From NCBI GenBank assembly GCA_964547525.1, contig CAZJOD010000063.1:1-19089 (forward strand): a DNA stretch of 19,089 nt, given 5' to 3'. Shown one piece after another: positions 1-7,117 of this stretch (position 1 is its first letter; each line of letters opens with the position of its first letter). The position numbers were made by a program, and so were the translations under genes. Below the pieces are notes generated by a model, which searched no databases, was not told the origin of the DNA, and saw only the letters and a program-made list of their open reading frames with translations. The stretch is from CAZJOD01 sp964547525 (lineage in GTDB: Bacteria > Bacillota > Clostridia > JAAYHZ01).

Positions 1-1
1 T

Positions 2-385
2 CCTACTTTCTTAGACTTAGCTGAAGTTACCATACCTTCATATATGCAAGGAAAAAGTGCTGTACACCTGTTTGAAGGTCAAGAAGACTCCAATTGGCGA
101 GACTCAATGTACTACAGGTATTGGATGCATTTGGCACATCACAATGTTGCAGCTCATTACGGTATAAGGACAAAAAAATACAAATTAATATATTATTACG
201 GAAAACCAATGGGTAAAGCAGGCTGCATAAATATAGAAACCGATCCCGAATGGGAATTGTTCGATTTGCAAAACGATCCTATGGAAATGAATAACGTGTA
301 TGATAATGATGAGTATAAAGATATTGTTATTGAATTAAAAAATGAACTGGAAAAATTGAAGATGGAAGCGGAAGATTATGAATAA
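2..385 (+). CDS. Sulfatase, C-terminal fragment (gene starts before the window)
   Basis: The frame is open from base 2 to the TAA at 383-385, so the gene is cut by the window edge and only about 127 C-terminal residues are visible. It begins PTFLDLAEVTIPSYMQGKS, the typical late sulfatase block (APTxLDLAGxxxPxxMQGxS). It continues with YGIRTKKYKLIYYYG and WELFDLQNDPMEMNNVY, which match the family signature R-T-x-x-Y-K-L ... E-L-Y-D-L-x-x-D-P-x-E-x-x-N. The short acidic coiled tail ending at EDYE is normal for the family. The formylglycine Cys/Ser motif lies outside the window, so sulfatase class and substrate cannot be read. A strong hairpin at 481-523 ends the transcript. An alkaline-phosphatase-superfamily sulfatase next to lyase-like and glycosidase genes points to sulfated glycan breakdown. 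The family call is firm; the substrate is inference. Confidence 0.9.
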   Translation, partial: PTFLDLAEVTIPSYMQGKSAVHLFEGQEDSNWRDSMYYRYWMHLAHHNVAAHYGIRTKKYKLIYYYGKPMGKAGCINIETDPEWELFDLQNDPMEMNNVYDNDEYKDIVIELKNELEKLKMEAEDYE

Positions 386-766
386 CAAAACCCTATCACT
401 ATATAGGTCATGATAGTCCATCCGTTAAGCAACCGATTATATAATTTAATATTGGGAATATCAAATACCCAAAACGTGTAAAAAAGCCACTTACACCCGA
501 TAATTGTTTGTAAGCGGCTTTTTATATAATATATAAATACAACAAGACAGTCAGATCTAATATTTATTATATATCCTATATAAAACACTGCAGTTTCCGC
601 TCCGGTTATTTACCTAAAATGACTTTTATCTCATATGTAACCTCCTGAAAAATTGTAGCTTTATAGCATTAATATTTTGTCCGTATGCGAATAACCTTTT
701 AATCGTTGTAACATGGTTAACATAAGACAAATATACTGTTATTAGTTAATTACGGAGGAAAATAAA
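386..766. other. Intergenic region between sulfatase and L,D-transpeptidase
   Basis: Apart from the terminator at 481-523, no gene is convincing here. On the minus strand there is a perfect Shine-Dalgarno AGGAGG (641-646) six bases before ATG-AGA-TAA (634-626), a two-residue reading frame. This is either a decayed gene start or a minimal leader. On the plus strand, TAACAT occurs twice with a 9-bp period (709-714 and 718-723), about 45-60 bp before the transpeptidase start. No good sigma-A promoter is evident. Confidence 0.45.
481..523 (+). terminator. Rho-independent terminator after the sulfatase, probably bidirectional
   Basis: Arms AAAAAGCC-a-CTTACA and TGTAAG-c-GGCTTTTT pair over about 14 positions with one A/C mismatch, enclosing a 15-nt loop. 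The right arm runs into T-rich sequence. Because the left arm starts with an A run, the same hairpin would also end with a U-tract on the minus strand. Confidence 0.8.
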
Positions 767-1459
767 ATGAATCATATTAATTATTTTGGTGGCTGCCCCC
801 AAGGTGGTATCCCATATGAAATACAATCCGGAGACACATTATACGGTATTGCTCGTAAGTTTAATATAACCGTTAGTGAAATTTATGCGGCCAATCCCGG
901 TGTCATTGCAGAAAATTTATACATAGGACAATTAATTTGCATACCAAGACAGAGTCAAACCGTTTGTCCCACATCAAACTATTACGTCATTCAATCCGGA
1001 GACACCCTCTCATCGGTTGCAAAAGCATTCAATATCTCTGTTAATGAATTAATAACTGCAAACCCTGGGATTGTCCCGGAAAACCTAACTGTCGGACAGA
1101 TTATCTGTTTACCCATAGCTCCTTTACCGGTATTAATATCAATCAGCCTTACCGCAAAAAGATTATCCTTTTATAGACAAGGAAAGCTTGTAAAGTCATA
1201 CCCCATCGCTATCGGTAAACTTGCGACACCTAGCCCTGTGGGTACTTATAAAATTGTAAATAAACAAGTGAATCCGGGAGGACCTTTCGGAACACGTTGG
1301 ATGGGCTTGTCAAAACCGGGCTACGGAATCCATGGAACCAATAATCCCGCATCAATAGGAACAGCCGTGTCAAACGGTTGTATCAGAATGTATAACAAAG
1401 ATGTTAATGAATTGTTCAGTCAAGTATCAATAGGAACAACCGTGATAATGTATAAATAA
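767..1459 (+). CDS. L,D-transpeptidase with two LysM domains (YkuD family)
   Basis: This 230-residue protein has two LysM peptidoglycan-binding modules (about residues 16-60 and 72-115, each with QSGDTL...NP...L..GQ.ICxP) followed by a YkuD catalytic domain (about 123-229). The active-site signature is HGTNN at 189-193 and SNGCIRM at 202-208, giving His189 and the nucleophile Cys205. The family forms 3-3 (meso-DAP to meso-DAP) cross-links or anchors proteins to peptidoglycan. There is no N-terminal signal peptide, as in the LysM-YkuD protein of Bacillus subtilis, which is spore-associated; a role in the cell or spore envelope is inferred. The ATG has a strong GGAGG site (TACGGAGGAAAATAAAATG). 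It converges on the kinase gene with only 7 bp between the two stop codons, so no separate terminator fits. Confidence 0.93.
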   Translation: MNHINYFGGCPQGGIPYEIQSGDTLYGIARKFNITVSEIYAANPGVIAENLYIGQLICIPRQSQTVCPTSNYYVIQSGDTLSSVAKAFNISVNELITANPGIVPENLTVGQIICLPIAPLPVLISISLTAKRLSFYRQGKLVKSYPIAIGKLATPSPVGTYKIVNKQVNPGGPFGTRWMGLSKPGYGIHGTNNPASIGTAVSNGCIRMYNKDVNELFSQVSIGTTVIMYK

Positions 1460-1466
1460 TTTTTTG

Positions 1467-2858
1467 TTATTTAGAATTTTTCGGTAATGAAACAATGACT
1501 TTTGTACCTTTGTTTTCAATACTTTCAATGTTTAGGGTTCCATTGTGCATTATAACTATTTCTTTGCTTATTGCAAGCCCTAACCCTGTTCCTGTCCGCT
1601 TACTTTTCCCTTTATAAAATTTTTCTGTAGCTCGGGGCAGATCATTAGCGGGTATACCGATACCTTGGTCTTCTATATACACATTTGCCCCGTCTACAAA
1701 GCTTAAGGTTGAAACGGTTATTTGTCCGTCTTTATATGAAAACTTGCATGCATTATCAATGATATTTATAAATACTTGTCTTAATCGGTCCGCATCACCT
1801 GTAATATAAGTTATGTTCGGATCCAAATTTATATTAATATGCAAGTTTTTTTCTTCCGACTTTATTGCATAAAGTTTTAATACATCTTTTATTAATGAGT
1901 TCAAATCAACTTCTTCAAAATTCATATGTAAGCGACCCGATTCAAATCTTGAGAAATCCAAAAGCTGTTCGACCAATCCGGTAAGCCTTTTTGATTCTTT
2001 TAGAATAATACTAATACCTTGCTTGTTTTCTTCACTGTCAATTCCACCGTTTTCAATAGTTTCAGCCCATCCTCGTATGGAAGTAAGCGGTGTTCGTATT
2101 TCGTGAGAAATTGAAGATATAAATTCATTTTTCATGTTATCACTTTTTTTAAGTTCTTCAGCCATAAAATTTAAGGCATCGGATAATTCACCAATTTCAT
2201 CATCATATTTTTTATGTGCGATAACATCCAAGTTTCCTTTAGCGATTTTTTTTGATACGGCTGTAAGATGTTTAATCGGTCGTATCAATGTTTGAGATAA
2301 TAAAATGGCAAGGACAGATGATATTAAGAGTATAAATCCTCCTAAAATTACTGATTTGTAAATTAAGTCATTAACCAAATATCTTATCTCTTCCACAGAG
2401 CTTACAAATCGCAAATAACCTGTAATTTTATCTCCGGTAACTAACGGAGATAAAACGGCAATTACCTCTTCGCCTGTTGTTTTCAATCTTCCCTGCCATG
2501 AATAAACTTCTCCCGGTCTTAAAGTGCTGATATGTTCTGTATTTATTTTTTCACTATGTATATAACCGGTGGAAGATATTATAATATTTCCGTCAATATC
2601 AATAATCTGCAGCTCCGCCTCATCCTTGTATTTATAATTCATTAAAATTGTATGAGCCTTGTTTTCGAGGTTCTCATATTTTAAATACATGTTATAAAAG
2701 TTTGTGTTGGACAACGTTCTGTCTGTAAGAATTCTTAAAGCGCCTCCGTAATAAAACCGGTTCACTCCCACAAAAAAGATAATTTCAAATAAAGTTATAG
2801 TAAAAAACACAAGTATGAAATTGCTGATAAAAATCCTTCTACCAATACTTTTTTTCAA
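1467..2858 (-). CDS. Sensor histidine kinase (HAMP, HisKA, HATPase_c)
   Basis: This is a membrane sensor kinase of about 463 residues. Segments in order: TM1 about 9-31, an extracytoplasmic loop of about 135 residues, TM2 about 169-192, a HAMP linker to about 240, HisKA with phospho-acceptor His252 in SSISHEIRTPLTSIRGW, then HATPase_c with the N box NIIDNACK (Asn369), G1 box DQGIGIP (397-403) and G2 box GTGLGLA (423-429). I chose the TTG at 2858: it is preceded by GAGG (2871-2868) at 9 nt, sits just after the regulator stop at 2863-2865, and begins LKKSIGRRIF. An upstream in-frame TTG at 2906 would overlap the regulator by 44 bp but has no ribosome site. The kinase follows its regulator and a lipoprotein in one operon. 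The signal sensed is unknown; the first gene of the operon is an obvious candidate partner. Confidence 0.95.
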   Translation of the reverse strand: MKKSIGRRIFISNFILVFFTITLFEIIFFVGVNRFYYGGALRILTDRTLSNTNFYNMYLKYENLENKAHTILMNYKYKDEAELQIIDIDGNIIISSTGYIHSEKINTEHISTLRPGEVYSWQGRLKTTGEEVIAVLSPLVTGDKITGYLRFVSSVEEIRYLVNDLIYKSVILGGFILLISSVLAILLSQTLIRPIKHLTAVSKKIAKGNLDVIAHKKYDDEIGELSDALNFMAEELKKSDNMKNEFISSISHEIRTPLTSIRGWAETIENGGIDSEENKQGISIILKESKRLTGLVEQLLDFSRFESGRLHMNFEEVDLNSLIKDVLKLYAIKSEEKNLHININLDPNITYITGDADRLRQVFINIIDNACKFSYKDGQITVSTLSFVDGANVYIEDQGIGIPANDLPRATEKFYKGKSKRTGTGLGLAISKEIVIMHNGTLNIESIENKGTKVIVSLPKNSK

Positions 2859-2862
2859 ATAT

Positions 2863-3558
2863 TTAAACCTCTTTCCACCTGTATCCCATACCCCAAACCG
2901 TTTCAATATAGCGAGGTATCGAAGGGTCGTCTTCTATCTTCTTTCTCAATCTTCTTACATTAACATCAACAATTTTTAATTCTCCGAAATAATATTCACC
3001 CCACACTTCCGTAAGAATGTCATTTCTATCGTAAGCTTTCCCGGGAGTTTTCATAAACAATTTGACAATTGAAAACTCAGTTGGAGTTAATTCTATCTCA
3101 ATTTTATCCTTATAGAATTTTTTTGAATTTTCATCAATCTCAAACTTGCCCTGTTTAATAACGCCTGTTTGAACCCCCTCTATATTTATTTTTACTCTTC
3201 TAATCAGGGAGTTCATCCTGGCCATAAATTCCGCAACACTGAAAGGTTTTGTAACATAATCATCCGCACCGCTTTCCAAAGCGTTAATTTTATCTTTTTC
3301 TTGTGCTTTGGCCGTTAACATTATGATCCCTGTAAACGGACGGTCTTTTCTGATTTTCCTGCAAACCTGTATTCCGTCAATCCCGGGAAGCATGATATCT
3401 AAAACGGCTATATCAATATCATTATGTCGGTCAACCATATCAAGTGCTTCTTCTCCGGTACCCACTTCCAATATATACATTCCGACACGTTTTAAATTGA
3501 TAGCAATCATGCTTCTTATGGATTCATCATCTTCCAGTAATAATACTTTCCCCTTCAT
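2863..3558 (-). CDS. OmpR/PhoB-family response regulator
   Basis: This 231-residue two-component regulator has an intact receiver domain (1-120): acidic pair Asp10/Asp11, phospho-acceptor Asp54 in VLDIMLPGIDG, Thr82 and Lys104 in the VTKPF motif. The C-terminal winged helix (about 137-230) has the usual ending VRRLRKKIE...IETVWGMGYRW. The ATG is preceded by GAGG at 9 nt (GAGGTTTTATAATG). It lies 24 bp after the lipoprotein stop and its stop is 5 bp before the kinase TTG, so the three genes are one transcript. The 11-bp-period direct repeat upstream of the operon (5228-5245) is a plausible site for autoregulation. All phosphotransfer residues are present, so it should be active. Confidence 0.96.
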   Translation of the reverse strand: MKGKVLLLEDDESIRSMIAINLKRVGMYILEVGTGEEALDMVDRHNDIDIAVLDIMLPGIDGIQVCRKIRKDRPFTGIIMLTAKAQEKDKINALESGADDYVTKPFSVAEFMARMNSLIRRVKINIEGVQTGVIKQGKFEIDENSKKFYKDKIEIELTPTEFSIVKLFMKTPGKAYDRNDILTEVWGEYYFGELKIVDVNVRRLRKKIEDDPSIPRYIETVWGMGYRWKEV

Positions 3559-3582
3559 TATAAAACCTCAGCTGCAAATTTA

Positions 3583-5157
3583 TTAATTAATTAATTGATA
3601 ACCGGACGCCTCTTTATATAATCCGTAACCAATCTCAAAATTTCCTTCGGGAGACATCCACAGTTTTGTAAAAGATACCACTCCCAAACCTTCTTCTATC
3701 ATTCTTACTTCATAATAATCGCTGTCTTGATCTTTGTATTCTACAGTATACACTTTAGAATTCCCAACTTCATTTACCGCAGTTATCTCACAATTTAAGT
3801 ATCGTTCGTTGCCGTTTTTATCGATAGCAATTTGTAACCAACTGTTTCCTTTTTGCAAAGGAGCTTTTATAAGCTCCAACCTGTCCATTTCGGAATCCAT
3901 CATAATATTTTCACTTTTAATCTGTATAATAGTCGCATTGTCAATTATATATATGATATCCAGATTGTAAAAATCTTTACCTTCCCCGGATTCTCCGTCA
4001 GATGCGTCCTCAACCTCACCTTTTATTATATATTGTATTTGCTCGTTTTCTTTTATTATATCTTCTATTGTCATAATATGTCCATACTCTGCAAACCCGT
4101 TATATATCCATGTGAATCCAATTTTATCAGGCATTAATTTCGTAAGATTTTGATTAACATAATTATACCTGAATGCACTTTTGAAGTTTACATGTAGGTA
4201 TGAAAAGTTAGTTACATTATCTGTAAAACTAAAATCATTAGCTTTAAGTATATCCAAATACGATTTTACTATTTCGGCGCTTTGTGATTCCATATTTTCT
4301 TTTATAAATTTTTCAAAACTATTTATAACTTCATCCTTATATTTTTTTGTCTTATAATCATATGCCGGTGTATTATCAAGCCCCGCTAAATACATTTTTA
4401 AATAATTAAAATACATATACTCGAGATCTTCATTCCTTATAAAGTCGTCGTTTTTTTCTAAAAACAATTCAATCTTTAATAATCTTTCGGCAAGCTCATC
4501 CCATGAAATTATCAAAGCTGCGTCGGCAGCAACCGGTTTATCCGATTCTACCGCCATAATACCCATATATTCAGCAGTATAGGTTGATAAAAATTGGTTG
4601 TAGTTACTTAAAAACCGGTAATCAATTATGGGATAAACACTGCCTTCACGACTTATAAGTTTATAACCGGATTTAAATACTTCGGATAACAGTGCTTTTA
4701 GCTCTGTATTTTTGATCTTATCAACTATTTTTCCGTCTAAACCGTTTTGTGATGCATTGTTTAGCTCAAGTGTGTATTCGTTGTTAAAAAACTTCCCTTG
4801 ATAATAGCTTTCATGTACTACTAAAACTTCCTCTAAAACAAGCAGCATTATATCGGCTTTATCTTTGGTAACTTTATCTATATATCTGTCAATATACGCT
4901 ACCAACTCATGAGCTTTGGCATCTTCTTCTACAAGCTGCATAAAGCTTTCAAACAACATATCCGATTCAGGATATTCATTCGTTTCACTTGTTTCACTTA
5001 TTTCCACCTCGTTCTTAGTCGTCACAGACGTACTCTCTTTTTTTGTGGTATTTTCAGGATAATTCGGTGTCTTTAAATTATCACTGACATTACCGTCAAT
5101 ACTGCATGCACTTAAACTTAAACATATTAGTAAAGCCGGAACAATTAATTTTTTCAT
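3583..5157 (-). CDS. Large lipoprotein of unknown function, first gene of the two-component operon
   Basis: This is a 524-residue protein with a lipoprotein signal peptide: MKK, a hydrophobic run, then LSAC with the lipidated Cys18. A linker rich in Ser, Thr, Glu and Asn follows (about 19-67), as is common for Gram-positive surface lipoproteins. The next 300 residues look mainly helical and acidic, and the last 150 look like a beta-rich domain (LQIAIDKNGNERYLNCEIT, VYTVEYKDQDSDYYEVRMI). I recognise no catalytic motif or named family. The start has a strong site (GGAGGTTAAATAAATG). It sits 24 bp before a response regulator and kinase, so it may be an accessory sensor or envelope-stress target of that system; that role is inferred from context only. 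Confidence 0.85.
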   Translation of the reverse strand: MKKLIVPALLICLSLSACSIDGNVSDNLKTPNYPENTTKKESTSVTTKNEVEISETSETNEYPESDMLFESFMQLVEEDAKAHELVAYIDRYIDKVTKDKADIMLLVLEEVLVVHESYYQGKFFNNEYTLELNNASQNGLDGKIVDKIKNTELKALLSEVFKSGYKLISREGSVYPIIDYRFLSNYNQFLSTYTAEYMGIMAVESDKPVAADAALIISWDELAERLLKIELFLEKNDDFIRNEDLEYMYFNYLKMYLAGLDNTPAYDYKTKKYKDEVINSFEKFIKENMESQSAEIVKSYLDILKANDFSFTDNVTNFSYLHVNFKSAFRYNYVNQNLTKLMPDKIGFTWIYNGFAEYGHIMTIEDIIKENEQIQYIIKGEVEDASDGESGEGKDFYNLDIIYIIDNATIIQIKSENIMMDSEMDRLELIKAPLQKGNSWLQIAIDKNGNERYLNCEITAVNEVGNSKVYTVEYKDQDSDYYEVRMIEEGLGVVSFTKLWMSPEGNFEIGYGLYKEASGYQLIN

Positions 5158-5199
5158 TTATTTAACCTCCAAAATTTATTATTATCAATTCACATCCTC

Positions 5200-5245
5200 A
5201 TTATAGGAGACATTTTAAAAAAAGTAGTTACAAAAAAATTACAAA
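5200..5245 (-). promoter_or_regulatory. Promoter with PhoB-type direct repeats for the lipoprotein-regulator-kinase operon
   Basis: On the minus strand a perfect -10 TATAAT lies at 5205-5200, 42 bp before the lipoprotein ATG. No sigma-A -35 box exists at 17 bp (the hexamer is ACTACT). Instead TTTGTAA occurs twice, at 5245-5239 and 5234-5228, exactly 11 bp apart, ending about 22 bp upstream of the -10. Direct repeats with an 11-bp period that substitute for a -35 are the usual layout of OmpR/PhoB-class activator sites. Binding by the regulator encoded in this operon is inferred. Confidence 0.6.
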
Positions 5246-5257
5246 ACATTAGCACTA

Positions 5258-5356
5258 TTAAGACAACATAACATATATTAACACCGTATTTCTAATGAAA
5301 AATACATGTTTAAGCTGTTGTACCGACAGGTTTACCACGATATAAATTTTGTACAT
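5258..5356 (-). CDS. Candidate small ORF, 32 residues, hydrophobic
   Basis: ATG at 5356 is preceded on the minus strand by AAGGAGG, with only 4 nt between AGGAGG and the ATG, which is a little tight. The product starts MYKIYIVVNLSVQQLKHV and ends at TAA 5260-5258, with hydrophobic patches at both ends. It reads toward the operon promoter at 5200-5245 and ends about 12 bp before the direct repeats. It could be a leader peptide, a small membrane protein, or the decayed start of a lost gene. No family is recognised; the ribosome site is the only real support. Confidence 0.2.
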   Translation of the reverse strand: MYKIYIVVNLSVQQLKHVFFIRNTVLIYVMLS

Positions 5357-5710
5357 CGAACCTCCTTTTTAATTAACAAAATTACTTGCTAGACTTATAC
5401 CAATTTTATGGTTAAAAATAAGTTGAGTCGTATTCATGCACCAAAGATTTTGTTTAAATCCACCTTTAAATTCTTATAAGTGAAGGATTCGACAACTTCG
5501 ATTAAATTATTCAGTTCTAAGATACCGGTTAAATATCGTTATTGCAAAAGAATAAAAATTATAATTTTCCATATTGTTGAAAAATTCTTTTCAATAAAGC
5601 CTAGTATAAGATATAATAATAAGAGAATAAAAGACTAAATTTGTAAAGTATTTTCCAGGATCGTTTTTTATTTATTAATAACTTGCTTATTCAGAAGAAG
5701 GAGCAAAAAA
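5357..5710. other. Intergenic region upstream of the UROD-like gene
   Basis: No coding sequence is evident. On the minus strand a Shine-Dalgarno AAGGAGG (5367-5361) serves the small ORF ending at 5258. On the plus strand the last 135 bp hold the likely promoter and an inverted repeat for the UROD-like gene, described separately. The rest is AT-rich with no clear hairpin or repeat. Confidence 0.4.
5577..5617 (+). promoter_or_regulatory. Inverted repeat and -10 box upstream of the UROD-like gene
   Basis: TTGAAAA-attc-TTTTCAA (5577-5594) is a perfect 7-bp inverted repeat. It sits where a -35 region would be for the -10 box TATAAT at 5612-5617; TTTTCA at 5588-5593 is 18 bp upstream of that -10. 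The start codon is at 5711, giving a leader of roughly 90 nt. The overlap of palindrome and -35 suggests an operator, regulator unknown. Confidence 0.45.
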
Positions 5711-6967
5711 ATGAATTCACGAGAAAAGCTTAAAAACGCATTAAATCATAAACCAGGACCGGTTCCGGTCGATTTTGGTTCGACAAGTGTGACAGGCTTG
5801 CATGTTTCTTGTGTCGAACAACTCAGAACATATTACGGCCTTGAAAAAAGACCTGTAAAAGTTCATGAACCATATTTATTCTTAGGACTAATTGATGAAG
5901 ACCTTCAAAAAGCTATGGGCATCGACATAATAGGTTTAAGGGGAAAAACCAACATATTCGGTGTTGCTAATGAAAACTGGAAAGAATGGCTTTTAGAAAG
6001 CGGACAAACAGTTTTAATCCCGGAGAAATTTCACACAACGGTTGATGATAAAGGCAATACTTATGCGTATCCCGAAGGTGACATTAGCATTGAACCCAGT
6101 GGTAAAATGCCAAAAGGCGGTTTTTATTTCGATGCTATTGTAAGACAGCCTGAAATAAATGAAGAGATGTTAGACCCTAATGATAATCTTCAAGAATTTT
6201 CACCGATCACCGAAGCGGCGGTGCAGCATTTTAAAGATGAGGCCATAAAGGCTACACAAGCAGGAAAAGGTGTTATAGCAGCTTTCGGAGGTATGGGATT
6301 AGGAGATATAGCTCGAGTTCCCGGAATGTCCTTAAAAAAACCCAAAGGCATTCGTGACGTAACCGAATGGTATATATCAACAGTTACTCGTAAAAGTTAT
6401 ATACAAACGATTTTTGAGAAACAAACCGATATTGCAATAAATAATTTGATCAAGTTAAATAGTACCATGGGTGAATATGTTGACGTGGCATATATATGCG
6501 GTACTGATTTTGGCACACAACAAAGTACTTTTTGCTCGGATAAAACTTTTAAAGAATTATACATGCCCTATTATATTAAAATTAATGATTGGATTAAAAA
6601 AAATACAAAGTGGAAAACATTCAAACACAGTTGTGGTGCCATAGAACCGTTCATAGATCTATTTATCCAATCCGGTTTTGATATAATTAATCCGGTTCAA
6701 TGCTCGGCACAGAGCATGGATCCAAAAAAACTAAAAAGCAAGTATGGTGACAGAATGGTTTTTTGGGGAGGCGGGATCGATACCCAAGAAGTTCTTCCGT
6801 TTGGATCTGTAGATGCTGTAAGGCGACAGGTATTGGATAGATGCGAGATATTTGCAGAAAACGGTGGTTACGTTTTTAACGCCATTCATAACATTCAAGC
6901 TAAAACCCCGGTTGAGAACATCATTGCAATGATAGATGCAATACATGAGTTTAATAAAGGTCGTTAA
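5711..6967 (+). CDS. Uroporphyrinogen decarboxylase-family protein (MtaA/CmuA-like methyltransferase fold)
   Basis: This 418-residue protein of the UROD (beta/alpha)8 superfamily begins MNSREKLKNALNHKPGPVPVDFG, the typical start (SRERvlxALxhkxPDrvPvdfg). FKHSCGAIEPFIDLF carries the H-x-C zinc motif (His306, Cys308) of the methylcobalamin:CoM methyltransferase-like branch. A further Cys (331 in NPVQCSAQ, or 378) may complete the site. FWGGGID (351-357) and HNIQAKTPVENI (393-404) are also family blocks. True HemE lacks H-x-C and is shorter, and no haem genes are nearby, so HemE is unlikely. Relatives occur both in corrinoid methyl-transfer systems and, without a known reaction, among sugar-utilisation genes of Firmicutes and related groups. 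No corrinoid protein is encoded here. The start has AGAAGGAGC 7 nt upstream. The substrate is unknown. Confidence 0.85.
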   Translation: MNSREKLKNALNHKPGPVPVDFGSTSVTGLHVSCVEQLRTYYGLEKRPVKVHEPYLFLGLIDEDLQKAMGIDIIGLRGKTNIFGVANENWKEWLLESGQTVLIPEKFHTTVDDKGNTYAYPEGDISIEPSGKMPKGGFYFDAIVRQPEINEEMLDPNDNLQEFSPITEAAVQHFKDEAIKATQAGKGVIAAFGGMGLGDIARVPGMSLKKPKGIRDVTEWYISTVTRKSYIQTIFEKQTDIAINNLIKLNSTMGEYVDVAYICGTDFGTQQSTFCSDKTFKELYMPYYIKINDWIKKNTKWKTFKHSCGAIEPFIDLFIQSGFDIINPVQCSAQSMDPKKLKSKYGDRMVFWGGGIDTQEVLPFGSVDAVRRQVLDRCEIFAENGGYVFNAIHNIQAKTPVENIIAMIDAIHEFNKGR

Positions 6968-6976
6968 AATTTATAA

Positions 6977-7069
6977 CATTATTGTTATGCAATAAACGAA
7001 CTAACATCCAACCGGATTTATTTCAACGCCGTTCACAATAAATGGGTTTATACCGATTATGATCGGTAG
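6977..7069 (+). pseudogene. Possible remnant of a C-terminal coding end
   Basis: Between the UROD-like and UlaG-like genes the plus strand is open for 30 codons without a start codon, ending NRIYFNAVHNKWVYTDYDR before TAG at 7067-7069. The aromatic-rich composition looks more like a protein tail than random sequence. The stretch is short and I cannot assign a family, so it may be chance. Confidence 0.2.
7051..7068. promoter_or_regulatory. Perfect inverted repeat before the UlaG-like gene
   Basis: TACCGAT-tatg-ATCGGTA is a perfect 7-bp dyad about 50 bp upstream of the ATG at 7118. It has no T-run on either side, so it fits an operator or a leader hairpin better than a terminator. The regulator is unknown. 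Confidence 0.3.
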
Positions 7070-7117
7070 CAGTCGAATTATTATTATAATTTAAATTAAG
7101 GGTTAGGAGGATTTTAT

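Noticed and set aside
452..472. TTGGG...CCCAA dyad in the first intergenic region as an operator
   Set aside because: The arms are five bases with an 11-nt unpaired centre and no promoter next to it; chance is likely.
376..588. 70-residue minus-strand open frame
   Set aside because: It overlaps the sulfatase end and spans the terminator hairpin; its GTG start lacks a well-placed ribosome site.
2859..2906. Longer kinase N-terminus from TTG 2906
   Set aside because: No ribosome site precedes it and it would overlap the regulator by 44 bp; TTG 2858 has GAGG at good spacing.
6973..6988. ATAACA-ttat-TGTTAT inverted repeat after the UROD-like gene as a terminator
   Set aside because: The arms are AT-only and no T-run follows, so it is unlikely to terminate transcription.
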